From CBFFRJ01 sp963530515 (lineage in GTDB: Bacteria > Pseudomonadota > Gammaproteobacteria > Enterobacterales > Enterobacteriaceae): 64,000 bases of DNA. The notes under the pieces were generated by a model. The model saw only the letters and a list, made by a program, of their open reading frames with translations, had not been told where the DNA came from and made no database searches. This document shows, piece after piece, positions 1 to 8,406 of this stretch. The stretch is taken from contig CAUSEC010000023.1 of assembly GCA_963530515.1 (NCBI GenBank), forward strand, positions 1-64,000. The letters run 5' to 3'. Position 1 is the first letter of the stretch. Each line of letters begins with the position of its first letter. The translations under genes and the position numbers were made by a program.

Positions 1-54
1 AATACCTGCCTGTCACGCAGGGGGTCGCGGGTTCGAGTCCCGTCCGTTCCGCCA
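1..54 (+). tRNA. aspT: tRNA-Asp(GTC), 3' part only
   Basis: The window opens inside a tRNA. The anticodon GTC is at 12-14, followed by the anticodon 3' arm, a T arm with GTTCGAGTC, and an encoded CCA ending at 54. The sequence matches the E. coli tRNA-Asp 3' part. In E. coli this tRNA and trpT close the rrnC operon, so an rRNA operon probably lies just outside the window (inference). Confidence 0.93.
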
Positions 55-61
55 CCCTATT

Positions 62-137
62 AGGGGCGTAGTTCAATTGGTAGAGCACCGGTCTCCAAAA
101 CCGGGTGTTGGGAGTTCGAGTCTCTCCGCCCCTGCCA
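62..137 (+). tRNA. trpT: tRNA-Trp(CCA)
   Basis: This is a complete 76-nt tRNA. The acceptor stem AGGGGCG pairs with CGCCCCT, the anticodon CCA is at 95-97, the T arm is intact and the CCA end is encoded. It lies 7 nt after tRNA-Asp, the same arrangement as the distal end of E. coli rrnC. Confidence 0.97.
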
Positions 138-149
138 GAAATAAAAAAT

Positions 150-179
150 AATCCTTAGCATTTGCTAAGGATTTTTTTT
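150..179 (+). terminator. Terminator after aspT-trpT
   Basis: AATCCTTAGC pairs with GCTAAGGATT across a short loop and is followed by a run of eight T. This is a canonical intrinsic terminator 12 nt after tRNA-Trp, and it probably ends the rRNA/tRNA transcript. Confidence 0.9.
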
Positions 180-235
180 GCTTTTTTTTCAAGAAAACTT
201 CTTTCCCTTCGTCACCCTCCAGGAAAAAAGCACAC

Positions 236-1057
236 TCAATCGAGAATGGTGACCTTCAAAAGCTCACGTATTTGGCTCTGTTTGTCGCTGTTTTGTAACC
301 AAATAGCATAAAGCGGCCGAGAAAGCGTCGTGCTGTCCATCACCGTATGTAGCACATTTTTTTGCTGAGCCCATGAAACAGGCAGCCAGGTACAGCCATT
401 GAGAAGAGGAAGTTGCTGATGAGCGATCTCTGCGGAACTGGTTGTTAGAGTCGGAACGTCATCACCGGCAATCAATTCTGCTTCATGTTGCTGGAAATCA
501 GGGCCCCATTCTAAACGTAGATAATTGAGCTGAGATTTTGTTTTGTCAGGTGCTGAACAGTAAAGGCCCAGTGCGAAATGTCCCAGCAATTGGCTGCTAA
601 ATTCGTCCATCTTCGGCGTTTCTGTCGTGATCAGCAGATCAAGCTGGCGTTCGTGCAATTGTTTAACCAGCGACTGCCGTTGTGCGATGCGAGCCTCAAA
701 TTGCAAATTCTCTTCCAGTTGATAGAGCTTTCCCAGCCAGCTATTTAGCATGCATTCCCAGAGAGACGCACTGGCCCCAATAGAAAATTGGTTGTGTCTG
801 GACGTATGCGCTACATCCTTACGTGCCGCCTGCCAGGTGTTCATCAGCGTTTCGGCATAGGGGAGTAGCTTCTCCCCGGCAGCAGTCAGGCGGATATTGT
901 TACGGTGGCGGGTAAACAGGTTTACGCCGAGCTGATTTTCTAACTGACGAATACGAAAGCTTACTGCTGATTGCGTTAAATAAAGCGCTTCAGCAGCACG
1001 TCCAAAGTGACGTGTTCGACTGACTTCCAGGAAAGTTTTTAGCAATTCCGTATCCAC
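236..1057 (-). CDS. hdfR: LysR-type regulator HdfR
   Basis: This 273-residue LysR-family protein has an N-terminal winged helix-turn-helix at about residues 1-60, including the stretch LTQSAVSFRIRQLE, and a C-terminal effector domain. In E. coli, HdfR represses the flagellar master operon flhDC and is itself repressed by H-NS. The gene is divergent from maoP, exactly as in E. coli, with about 118 bp between the start codons. The assignment rests on sequence similarity and conserved position next to trpT and maoP. E. coli HdfR is about 279 residues, so the slightly shorter C terminus is the only visible difference. Confidence 0.9.
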   Translation of the reverse strand: MDTELLKTFLEVSRTRHFGRAAEALYLTQSAVSFRIRQLENQLGVNLFTRHRNNIRLTAAGEKLLPYAETLMNTWQAARKDVAHTSRHNQFSIGASASLWECMLNSWLGKLYQLEENLQFEARIAQRQSLVKQLHERQLDLLITTETPKMDEFSSQLLGHFALGLYCSAPDKTKSQLNYLRLEWGPDFQQHEAELIAGDDVPTLTTSSAEIAHQQLPLLNGCTWLPVSWAQQKNVLHTVMDSTTLSRPLYAIWLQNSDKQSQIRELLKVTILD

Positions 1058-1103
1058 AGGTTTCTCCGCAAAATTATTTGTCGTAATGATTTAAATCTTT
1101 TGT

Positions 1104-1141
1104 TTTACACTCTGTCAAGCGTAACTAATACTCCGCGCCAT
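1104..1141 (+). promoter_or_regulatory. maoS: maoP promoter overlapping a maoS-like site
   Basis: A -35 box TTTACA (1104-1109), a 16-bp spacer and a -10 box TAATAC (1126-1131) precede maoP. The 17-mer CTAATACTCCGCGCCAT at 1125-1141 matches my recollection of maoS, the single chromosomal site that works with MaoP to organise the Ori macrodomain in E. coli. The site covers the -10 box and start region, so protein binding there could also control maoP. The promoter is inferred from consensus only. Confidence 0.75.
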
Positions 1142-1175
1142 AAATAGCTCGGCCAAAGAATTAGGAGCGTGCAGG

Positions 1176-1514
1176 ATGGCGGAAAGCTTTACGACGACTA
1201 ATCGTTTTTTCGATAACAAACATTATCCGCGCGGGTTTTCCCGTCATGGTGATTTCACCATCAAAGAAGCTCAACTGCTTGAGCGTCACGGTTATGCGTT
1301 CAATGAGTTGGATCTTGGAAAACGCGAGCCAGGCACTGAAGAAGAAACACATTTTGTCTCCGTATGCCGTGGCGAAAGTGAACCAATGACTGAAGCTGAA
1401 CGTGTCTGGTGTAAGTATATGGCACGTGTTAAGCGTCCGAAGCGTTTTCATACCCTCTCCGGCGGGAAGCCGCAGGTTGAAGGTAATGAGGACTACACGG
1501 AATCTGACGATTAA
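1176..1514 (+). CDS. maoP: Macrodomain Ori organization protein MaoP
   Basis: This 112-residue protein, formerly YifE, is the protein partner of the maoS site and constrains the mobility of the Ori region of the chromosome in E. coli and other Dam/SeqA-containing enterobacteria. The start is supported by AGGAG at 1163-1167, 8 nt upstream of ATG. The protein is charged and soluble, with no membrane segment. It is divergent from hdfR and ends about 27 bp from the convergent comM gene. Length and neighbours match E. coli. Confidence 0.93.
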   Translation: MAESFTTTNRFFDNKHYPRGFSRHGDFTIKEAQLLERHGYAFNELDLGKREPGTEEETHFVSVCRGESEPMTEAERVWCKYMARVKRPKRFHTLSGGKPQVEGNEDYTESDD

Positions 1515-1517
1515 TAG

Positions 1518-1541
1518 AAAAGGGGCTTTGGCCCCTTTTTT
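1518..1541. terminator. Terminator between convergent maoP and comM
   Basis: AAGGGGC and GCCCCTT form a stem around TTTG, with A residues on the left and six T on the right. The shape could terminate both converging transcripts. It ends at the stop codon of comM. Confidence 0.85.
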
Positions 1542-3064
1542 CATCCCATCATTCTTTGCAAATGAATGAGTAACCTGTCGACAGCGCGGTAGCTCAGCGC
1601 TTCCTGCAAATGCGTGCGATGAATTTTTTCCTGCTCTTCCAGATCGGCGATAGTGCGAGCGACTTTTAACAGCCGCTGCCAGGCCCTGATCGACAGCCCC
1701 AGCTGCATTAACGTCTCCTCCAGCCAATGCGCATCTTCCTGAATCAGTGAGCAGCACTCTCTCATCTCGCTATTTTCCAGTCGGGCATTAAGCTTGTTCT
1801 GGCGGCGGTACTGTCGCGCCTGTGCCCGGGTTACCCGCTCACGAACAAGGGCACTGTTCTCACTTTGATGTTGTGACTGGCTGAGCAAGCCCGGTGGTAG
1901 CAAGGGGATTTCCAGCGAGATATCAAAGCGGTCCAGAAACGGCCCCGAAAGCCTTCCCAGATAGCGCAGCGTTTGTTCCGGGGTGCAGCGGTTGTGCTTC
2001 CCCTGATAGTGGCCCGTGGGACTAGGATTCATCGCTGCAATCAATTGAAAACGCGCGGGGTAGCTGACCTTTGCACGTGTACGGGAAATATGGATTTGCC
2101 CTGATTCAATAGGCTCGCGCAATGCATCGAGGACCCGGCGTTCAAATTCAGGTAATTCATCCAGGAAGAGCACGCCATTGTGGGCTAAAGAGATCTCTCC
2201 TGGTGCAGGTATAGAGCCGCCTCCAACCATTGCAGTGAGTGAAGCACTGTGGTGAGGCGCCCGGAACGGCCTTTGCCGCCATTTTTTCGCAATACTGGCG
2301 GAGTTCACCAGGCTGAGGATCGCCGCGCTCTCCAGAGCCTCCTGGTTATTTAACGAGGGCAGCAGCGGCCCCAGGCGGCTGGCCAGCATCGTTTTGCCGG
2401 TGCCAGGTGGACCAATCAGCAGCAGGTTATGCCCTCCTGCTGCCGTGATTTCCAGCGCGCGTTTGCCCTGTTCCTGGCCAATCACATCGCTCAAATCATC
2501 CTGTGTATGTTCCTGTACTGGCTGTAGTGCAAAGGAGGGCGGTAGCAACGTATGTTTGCCCTCAAGAAATGCGCACACTTCTTGTAAGTGGCCTGCGACA
2601 AGACAATCCTCGGTCTCTGCAAGGCTCACTTCCGCTTCATTTTCTCGTGCCACAATAATGCGCCTGCCTGCTTTAATCGCTTCGACAGTGCTTGATATGG
2701 CACCGGGAACGCCCCGTAATGCGCCTGTAAGGGCTAATTCACCCACAAACTCAAACTGGGACAGATGATTAGCGTTAAGCTGCTCTGAGGCGGCGAGAAG
2801 CGCAATAGCGATAGGTAAATCATATCGCCCGCCGTCCTTGGGTAAATCAGCAGGTGCGAGATTAATCGTCACCTTTTTTGCCGGAAATTCGTAACCGCTA
2901 TTGATGATTGCGCTACGTACGCGATCCCGTGCTTCCTTAACGGTGGTTTCCGGCAGACCCACCATGGTCAACCCCGGAAGTCCGTTGCTGATATGAACTT
3001 CAACGGTGATAAGGGGCGCAGAGACCCCTAATGCCGCTCGTGTATAAATAACCGATAACGCCAT
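1541..3064 (-). CDS. comM: ComM/YifB-family Mg-chelatase-like AAA+ ATPase
   Basis: This 507-residue protein has an N-terminal Lon-protease-like domain (about residues 1-170), a magnesium-chelatase-type AAA+ domain with Walker A GPPGTGKT, and a C-terminal helical domain. In naturally competent relatives ComM is a hexameric helicase that promotes branch migration during transformation. In E. coli the homologue YifB has no well-defined role. It is convergent with maoP, and its length equals that of E. coli YifB within one residue. The start is the conserved MALSVIYTRA. Confidence 0.9.
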   Translation of the reverse strand: MALSVIYTRAALGVSAPLITVEVHISNGLPGLTMVGLPETTVKEARDRVRSAIINSGYEFPAKKVTINLAPADLPKDGGRYDLPIAIALLAASEQLNANHLSQFEFVGELALTGALRGVPGAISSTVEAIKAGRRIIVARENEAEVSLAETEDCLVAGHLQEVCAFLEGKHTLLPPSFALQPVQEHTQDDLSDVIGQEQGKRALEITAAGGHNLLLIGPPGTGKTMLASRLGPLLPSLNNQEALESAAILSLVNSASIAKKWRQRPFRAPHHSASLTAMVGGGSIPAPGEISLAHNGVLFLDELPEFERRVLDALREPIESGQIHISRTRAKVSYPARFQLIAAMNPSPTGHYQGKHNRCTPEQTLRYLGRLSGPFLDRFDISLEIPLLPPGLLSQSQHQSENSALVRERVTRAQARQYRRQNKLNARLENSEMRECCSLIQEDAHWLEETLMQLGLSIRAWQRLLKVARTIADLEEQEKIHRTHLQEALSYRAVDRLLIHLQRMMG

Positions 3065-3404
3065 AACACCTCCTTGTAGGCCAAAATTATGCGCCGCGCA
3101 GACGGGAAGAGGAGGGATGAAATGATGGATTTACGAGGCGGCTTCCACGTTAATTTCTGCGCCTCTTGGCGTTGTTCACCGTGTTGGAAGCTCGCTCGCA
3201 TCTTGTCACTCCTGACGAGTCAGCCGAAATCAGCGTGAAAAAATGAAGAATTTTCATTTTTAAATTTCTTTATGAAAAACAATGCGTTTTATAGAAAAAA
3301 TTTGTATTTGGTTAAGCCGGGTCATAAATTTTTCTTGTGCCATCTCTCATAACTGTGATAACTCTTTAGGTATTCCTTCGAACTTGAAGACCGAAATACT
3401 GAAA
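3065..3404. other. Intergenic region with ilvL promoter area
   Basis: These 340 bp separate divergent comM and ilvL. The comM-proximal half contains inverted elements GCTTCCA/TGGAAGC near 3135 and 3185 and CTGACGAGTCAG near 3212. The ilvL-proximal half (about 3237-3320) is very A+T rich, as expected for an UP-element-type or IHF-responsive region. A possible core promoter is TTGTGC with GATAAC 16 bp downstream, shortly before ilvL, but it is weak. I cannot fix the transcription start. Confidence 0.5.
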
Positions 3405-3503
3405 ATGACAGCCCTTCTACGAGTGATTAGCCTGGTCGTGATTAGCGTGGTGGTGATTATTATCCCACCGTGCGGGGCTGCACTTGGACGAGGAAAGGCT
3501 TAG
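3405..3503 (+). CDS. ilvL: ilvGMEDA operon leader peptide
   Basis: This 32-residue leader peptide begins MTALLRVIS and is packed with the regulated amino acids, with many Val and Ile codons plus Leu. Stalling of the ribosome on these codons when charged tRNA is short prevents formation of the terminator at 3527-3558 and lets the ilv operon be transcribed. The peptide matches E. coli IlvL closely in sequence and length. A longer in-frame reading from 3282 exists, but the conserved start is the ATG at 3405. Confidence 0.96.
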   Translation: MTALLRVISLVVISVVVIIIPPCGAALGRGKA

Positions 3504-3526
3504 AAATCAAGCCTTAACGAACTAAG

Positions 3527-3558
3527 ACCCCCGCACCGAAAGGTCCGGGGGTTTTTTT
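3527..3558 (+). terminator. ilv operon attenuator
   Basis: A strong stem of ACCCCCG/CGGGGGT extended by ACC/GGT around a GAAA tetraloop is followed by seven T. It begins 24 nt after the ilvL stop codon. This is the transcription attenuator of the ilvGMEDA operon. Confidence 0.95.
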
Positions 3559-3589
3559 ATGACCTAAAAACATAAACGAGGAGCAGAGA

Positions 3590-3640
3590 ATGAGTAATAG
3601 CATAAAACTCTGTTTCTCTCGATTTACGACGGGGAACTAA
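3590..3640 (+). CDS. ilvX: Small peptide IlvX
   Basis: A 16-residue ORF reading MSNSIKLCFSRFTTGN lies between the attenuator and ilvG, 2 nt before the ilvG start. It is close to E. coli IlvX (MNNSTKFCFSRFRTGN), which was detected as an expressed small protein. The ribosome-binding site GAGGAGCAGAG lies just upstream. Its role is unknown; translation through it may help load ribosomes on ilvG. Confidence 0.85.
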   Translation: MSNSIKLCFSRFTTGN

Positions 3641-3642
3641 CT

Positions 3643-5289
3643 ATGAATGGGGCGCAGTGGGTGGTACATGCGTTGCGAGCACAACAAGTTGATACAGTCT
3701 TTGGGTATCCGGGTGGCGCAATCATGCCTGTATACGATGCGTTATACGACGGTGGCGTGGAGCACCTGCTGTGCCGACACGAACAGGGTGCAGCCATGGC
3801 GGCTATCGGCTATGCGCGCTCTACGGGTAAAACCGGTGTGTGTATCGCCACTTCCGGCCCGGGAGCAACCAACCTGATTACGGGCCTTGCCGACGCTTTA
3901 CTCGATTCTGTTCCTGTTGTGGCCATCACGGGTCAAGTCGCCGCGCCGTTCATTGGTACCGATGCCTTCCAGGAAGTGGACGTTCTCGGTTTGTCGCTGG
4001 CCTGCACCAAACACAGCTTCCTGGTGCAGTCGCTGGAAGAGCTGCCACGCATCATGGCGCAGGCTTTCCAGGTGGCAAACTCAGGCCGTCCTGGCCCTGT
4101 CCTGGTTGATATCCCGAAAGACATCCAGTTAGCGTCCGGTGACCTTGAGCCGCATTTCTCCACTGTTGAAGATGAGTTTTCTTTCCCACACGCGGAAATG
4201 GAACAGGCTCATCAGATGCTGGCCCAGGCCAAAAAGCCGATGCTGTATGTTGGCGGTGGAGTGGGAATGGCGCAGGCCGTGCCCGCACTGCGTGAATTCC
4301 TGAGCGTCACCCAAATGCCGGTAACCTGCACGCTGAAAGGTCTCGGTGCCGTTGAGGATAGCTACCCCTGGTATCTCGGGATGCTGGGGATGCACGGTAC
4401 CAAAGCGGCAAACCTTGCGGTGCAGGAATGCGACCTGTTGATTGCCGTCGGCGCGCGTTTTGACGATCGCGTCACCGGCAAACTGAACACCTTTGCCCCG
4501 CATGCAAAAGTTATCCATATGGATATCGACCCGGCAGAAATGAACAAACTGCGCCAGGCCCATGTCAGCTTACAAGGTGACCTGAACGCACTGTTGCCTG
4601 CATTGCAGCAGACACTGGCTATCAACGAATGGCGGCAGTTCAACGCGGACATGCGGGCTGAATTTGCCTGGCGTTACGATCATCCAGGTGACGCCATTTA
4701 TGCACCGCTGTTGTTAAAACAACTGTCAGATCGCAAGCCAGCAGACAGCGTGGTCACCACCGATGTGGGCCAGCACCAGATGTGGTCAGCGCAACATATG
4801 ACCTACACGCGCCCGGAGAATTTCATCACTTCCAGCGGCTTAGGCACGATGGGTTTTGGCTTGCCCGCCGCCGTAGGTGCGCAGGTGGCTCGCCCGGAAG
4901 ATACGGTGATCTGTATCTCCGGTGACGGCTCCTTCATGATGAATGTTCAGGAGCTCGGCACCGTAAAACGCAAGCAGTTACCGCTGAAAATCGTGTTACT
5001 GGATAATCAGCGCTTAGGGATGGTTCGTCAGTGGCAGCAGTTATTTTTCAACGAGCGTTATAGCGAAACAACCCTCACCGATAACCCCGATTTTCTCGTT
5101 CTGGCCAGCGCCTTCGGCATTCCCGGCCAGCACATCACCCGTAAAGACCAGGTTGAAGCGGCACTCGACACCATGCTGTCCTGCGAGGGACCTTACCTGC
5201 TTCATGTCTCAATCGACGAGCTTGAGAATGTCTGGCCGTTGGTACCGCCAGGTGCCAGTAATGCAGAAATGCTGGAGAAATTATCATGA
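3643..5289 (+). CDS. ilvG: Acetolactate synthase II large subunit
   Basis: This 548-residue thiamine-diphosphate enzyme makes 2-acetolactate and 2-aceto-2-hydroxybutyrate, the first common step of valine and isoleucine synthesis. The TPP-activating glutamate lies in RHEQGA near residue 47, and the TPP/Mg motif GDGSFMMNVQEL is in the C-terminal domain. Unlike E. coli K-12, where ilvG is frameshifted, this gene is open throughout, so isozyme II, which is insensitive to valine in other enterics, should be functional. It overlaps ilvM by ATGA. Confidence 0.97.
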   Translation: MNGAQWVVHALRAQQVDTVFGYPGGAIMPVYDALYDGGVEHLLCRHEQGAAMAAIGYARSTGKTGVCIATSGPGATNLITGLADALLDSVPVVAITGQVAAPFIGTDAFQEVDVLGLSLACTKHSFLVQSLEELPRIMAQAFQVANSGRPGPVLVDIPKDIQLASGDLEPHFSTVEDEFSFPHAEMEQAHQMLAQAKKPMLYVGGGVGMAQAVPALREFLSVTQMPVTCTLKGLGAVEDSYPWYLGMLGMHGTKAANLAVQECDLLIAVGARFDDRVTGKLNTFAPHAKVIHMDIDPAEMNKLRQAHVSLQGDLNALLPALQQTLAINEWRQFNADMRAEFAWRYDHPGDAIYAPLLLKQLSDRKPADSVVTTDVGQHQMWSAQHMTYTRPENFITSSGLGTMGFGLPAAVGAQVARPEDTVICISGDGSFMMNVQELGTVKRKQLPLKIVLLDNQRLGMVRQWQQLFFNERYSETTLTDNPDFLVLASAFGIPGQHITRKDQVEAALDTMLSCEGPYLLHVSIDELENVWPLVPPGASNAEMLEKLS

Positions 5290-5549
5290 TGCAACATCAG
5301 GTCGCCGTGCAGGCTCGTTTGAACCCGGAAACGTTAGAACGTGTATTACGTGTGGTGCGCCATCGTGGCTTTCAGGTTTGCGCGATGAACATGGAAACCG
5401 CCACCGATGCCCAGAACATAAATATTGAATTGACCGTTGCCAGCCCTCGCCCCGTCGAATTACTGTTTAGCCAGCTAAGTAAACTGGTCGACGTCGCCCG
5501 GGTTGATATCCAGCAATGTACAACATCATCACAACAGATCCGCGCTTAA
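5286..5549 (+). CDS. ilvM: Acetolactate synthase II small subunit
   Basis: This 87-residue ACT-domain protein is the regulatory subunit that stabilises and activates the IlvG catalytic subunit. It overlaps the ilvG stop codon (ATGA), implying coupled translation. A second ATG directly follows at 5289, and either could initiate. E. coli IlvM has 87 residues. Small subunits of isozyme II lack strong valine inhibition, in keeping with its short single ACT domain. Confidence 0.95.
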   Translation: MMQHQVAVQARLNPETLERVLRVVRHRGFQVCAMNMETATDAQNINIELTVASPRPVELLFSQLSKLVDVARVDIQQCTTSSQQIRA

Positions 5550-5565
5550 GCGCAAAGGAATTAAA

Positions 5566-6492
5566 ATGACGAAGAAAGCTGATTACATTTGGTTCAATGG
5601 CGAGATGGTTCCGTGGGGTGAAGCGAAGGTGCACGTGATGTCTCACGCCCTGCACTACGGGACTTCCGTGTTTGAAGGCATTCGTTGCTACGACTCGCAC
5701 AAAGGGCCAGTGGTGTTCCGTCATCGTGAACATATGCAGCGTCTGCGTGATTCCGCCAAAATCTATCGTTTCCCGGTTTCTCAGAGCGTGGATGAGCTGA
5801 TGGAAGCTTGCCGTCAGGTTATCCGTAAAAACAACCTGACCAGCGCCTATATTCGTCCGCTGGTCTTTGTGGGCGATGTGGGCATGGGCGTTAACCCGCC
5901 GGAGGGTTACACCACCGATGTGATCATCGCTGCCTTCCCGTGGGGCGCATACCTGGGCGCAGAAGCGCTGGATCAGGGCATTGATGCGATGGTTTCCTCC
6001 TGGAACCGCGTTGCGCCAAACACCATCCCGACAGCCGCAAAAGCCGGTGGCAACTACCTCTCCTCACTGCTGGTTGGCAGCGAAGCCCGTCGTCATGGCT
6101 ATCAGGAAGGTATCGCGCTGGACGTGAACGGCTATATTTCAGAAGGGGCCGGTGAAAACTTGTTCGAAGTGAAAGATGGCGTGCTGTTTACTCCGCCATT
6201 TACCTCGTCAGCGCTGCCGGGCATTACCCGTGATGCCATCATCAAACTGGCTCAGGATCTGGGCCTGGAAGTCCGCGAGCAGACCCTGTCTCGTGAATCC
6301 CTGTATCTGGCTGACGAAGTGTTCATGTCCGGTACGGCGGCAGAAATCACGCCGGTTCGTAGCGTGGATGGTATTCAGGTGGGTGAAGGGCGTTGCGGCC
6401 CGGTCACCAAACGTATTCAGCAAGCATTCTTTGGCCTCTTCACCGGTGAAACCGAAGATAAATGGGGCTGGTTGGATCAAGTTAATCAATAA
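5566..6492 (+). CDS. ilvE: Branched-chain amino acid aminotransferase
   Basis: This 308-residue class IV PLP aminotransferase catalyses the last transamination of isoleucine, valine and leucine synthesis. The PLP lysine lies in TAAKAGGNY, and the family motif SEGAGENLF follows. The start at 5566 (MTKKADYIW) is chosen over an upstream in-frame start at 5503 because it matches E. coli IlvE and is preceded by AAGGA. It begins 16 nt after ilvM. Confidence 0.97.
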   Translation: MTKKADYIWFNGEMVPWGEAKVHVMSHALHYGTSVFEGIRCYDSHKGPVVFRHREHMQRLRDSAKIYRFPVSQSVDELMEACRQVIRKNNLTSAYIRPLVFVGDVGMGVNPPEGYTTDVIIAAFPWGAYLGAEALDQGIDAMVSSWNRVAPNTIPTAAKAGGNYLSSLLVGSEARRHGYQEGIALDVNGYISEGAGENLFEVKDGVLFTPPFTSSALPGITRDAIIKLAQDLGLEVREQTLSRESLYLADEVFMSGTAAEITPVRSVDGIQVGEGRCGPVTKRIQQAFFGLFTGETEDKWGWLDQVNQ

Positions 6493-6529
6493 ACAAAACG
6501 ACAGGGCGGCACGCACCGCCCTGTTTTGT
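6493..6529 (+). repeat. Intercistronic hairpin between ilvE and ilvD
   Basis: ACAGGGCGG (6501-6509) pairs with CCGCCCTGT (6516-6524), extended by ACAAAAC/GTTTTGT with a small bulge. It lacks a clean T tract, so an RNA-stability or partial-termination role is likelier than full termination. Confidence 0.6.
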
Positions 6530-6553
6530 AGACAGACTGGGAGTAACTAAAGC

Positions 6554-8404
6554 ATGCCTAAGTACCGTTCCGCCACCACCACTCATGGGCGTAATATGGC
6601 GGGTGCCCGCGCGCTGTGGCGCGCCACCGGGATGACAGACGCTGATTTCGGTAAGCCGATCATTGCTGTCGTGAACTCGTTTACCCAGTTCGTGCCGGGG
6701 CACGTGCACCTGCGCGATCTCGGTAAGCTGGTTGCTGAGCAAATTGAAGCCTCTGGCGGCGTGGCGAAAGAGTTCAACACCATCGCCGTGGATGACGGGA
6801 TCGCTATGGGCCACGGGGGCATGCTTTATTCACTGCCATCGCGCGAGCTGATCGCCGATTCCGTCGAATACATGGTCAATGCCCACTGCGCAGATGCGAT
6901 GGTTTGTATCTCCAACTGCGACAAAATCACCCCGGGGATGTTGATGGCCTCTCTGCGCCTGAACATTCCGGTTATCTTTGTTTCCGGCGGCCCGATGGAA
7001 GCCGGTAAAACCAAACTTTCTGACAAAATCATCAAGCTGGATCTCGTCGATGCGATGATTCAGGGCGCTGACCCGAAAGTCTCTGATTCACAGAGCGACC
7101 AGATTGAACGTTCCGCTTGCCCGACCTGCGGCTCTTGTTCCGGTATGTTCACCGCCAACTCCATGAACTGTCTGACCGAAGCGCTGGGACTGTCTCAGCC
7201 GGGCAACGGCTCACTGCTGGCCACCCATGCCGATCGTAAACAGCTGTTCCTGAATGCGGGTAAACGCATCGTTGAGCTGACCAAACGCTATTACGAGCAG
7301 GACGATGCCAGCGCATTGCCGCGCAATATCGCCAACAAATCTGCTTTTGAGAACGCTATGACCCTGGATATCGCCATGGGCGGTTCCACTAACACAGTTC
7401 TGCACCTGTTGGCTGCCGCGCAGGAAGCGGAAATCGACTTCACCATGAGTGATATCGACAAGCTGTCCCGTAAAGTGCCGCAACTGTGTAAAGTTGCGCC
7501 GAGTACGCAGAAATACCACATGGAAGATGTGCACCGTGCGGGTGGCGTGCTGGGGATCCTGGGGGAACTGGACCGTGCCGGTCTGCTCAACCGTGAGGTG
7601 AAAAACGTATTGGGTCTGACGCTGCCTCAGTCGCTGGAGCAGTACGATGTGATGCTGACCCAGGACGAAGCGGTGAAAAAAATGTTCCGCGCAGGCCCGG
7701 CGGGTATTCGTACCACTCAGGCGTTCTCGCAGGATTGTCGCTGGGATACGCTGGATGACGACCGCGCTGAAGGCTGTATCCGCTCACTGGAACATGCTTA
7801 CAGCAAAGACGGCGGTTTGGCTGTGCTGTACGGTAACTTTGCAGAAAATGGCTGTATCGTAAAAACCGCCGGCGTAGATGACAGCATCCTGAAATTCACC
7901 GGCCCGGCAAAAGTGTATGAGAGCCAGGACGATGCGGTTGAGGCGATTCTGGGCGGCAAAGTAGTGGCTGGTGATGTGGTGGTTATCCGTTACGAAGGGC
8001 CGAAAGGCGGGCCGGGCATGCAGGAAATGCTCTATCCGACCACCTTCCTGAAATCCATGGGGTTGGGTAAAGCCTGTGCGCTGATCACGGATGGTCGCTT
8101 CTCGGGCGGCACTTCCGGCCTCTCTATTGGCCACGTCTCTCCGGAAGCGGCGAGCGGCGGTAATATTGCCATCATCGAAGATGGCGACATGATTGCTATC
8201 GACATTCCGAACCGTGGCATCCAGCTGCAGCTGAGTGATGCTGAGATCGCGGCACGCCGTGAAGCTCAGGAAGCGCGCGGTGCGCAGGCCTGGACGCCAG
8301 CCTCTCGTGAACGCCAGGTTTCCTTCGCGCTGCGTGCTTACGCCAGCCTCGCTACCAGTGCGGATAAAGGCGCTGTACGCGATAAATCCAAACTCGGGGG
8401 CTAA
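6554..8404 (+). CDS. ilvD: Dihydroxy-acid dehydratase
   Basis: This 616-residue iron-sulphur enzyme dehydrates 2,3-dihydroxy-isovalerate and its methyl homologue to the 2-keto acids that feed IlvE. Cluster-binding cysteines are visible in SNCDKITPG and in CPTCGSCSGMFTANSMNC, and the active-site region GGRFSGGTSG-type motif appears as DGRFSGGTSG. E. coli IlvD has 616 residues. The stop codon overlaps the ilvA region (TAATGATG), so ilvD and ilvA are translationally close. Confidence 0.97.
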   Translation: MPKYRSATTTHGRNMAGARALWRATGMTDADFGKPIIAVVNSFTQFVPGHVHLRDLGKLVAEQIEASGGVAKEFNTIAVDDGIAMGHGGMLYSLPSRELIADSVEYMVNAHCADAMVCISNCDKITPGMLMASLRLNIPVIFVSGGPMEAGKTKLSDKIIKLDLVDAMIQGADPKVSDSQSDQIERSACPTCGSCSGMFTANSMNCLTEALGLSQPGNGSLLATHADRKQLFLNAGKRIVELTKRYYEQDDASALPRNIANKSAFENAMTLDIAMGGSTNTVLHLLAAAQEAEIDFTMSDIDKLSRKVPQLCKVAPSTQKYHMEDVHRAGGVLGILGELDRAGLLNREVKNVLGLTLPQSLEQYDVMLTQDEAVKKMFRAGPAGIRTTQAFSQDCRWDTLDDDRAEGCIRSLEHAYSKDGGLAVLYGNFAENGCIVKTAGVDDSILKFTGPAKVYESQDDAVEAILGGKVVAGDVVVIRYEGPKGGPGMQEMLYPTTFLKSMGLGKACALITDGRFSGGTSGLSIGHVSPEAASGGNIAIIEDGDMIAIDIPNRGIQLQLSDAEIAARREAQEARGAQAWTPASRERQVSFALRAYASLATSADKGAVRDKSKLGG

Positions 8405-8406
8405 TG

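Noticed and set aside
1161..1757. A 198-codon open frame antisense to maoP.
   Set aside because: It crosses the maoP coding region and the maoP-comM terminator, and shows no family features.
3282..3503. A 73-codon ORF in frame with ilvL.
   Set aside because: It is only an upstream extension of the 32-codon leader peptide through the promoter region; the conserved start is the internal ATG at 3405.
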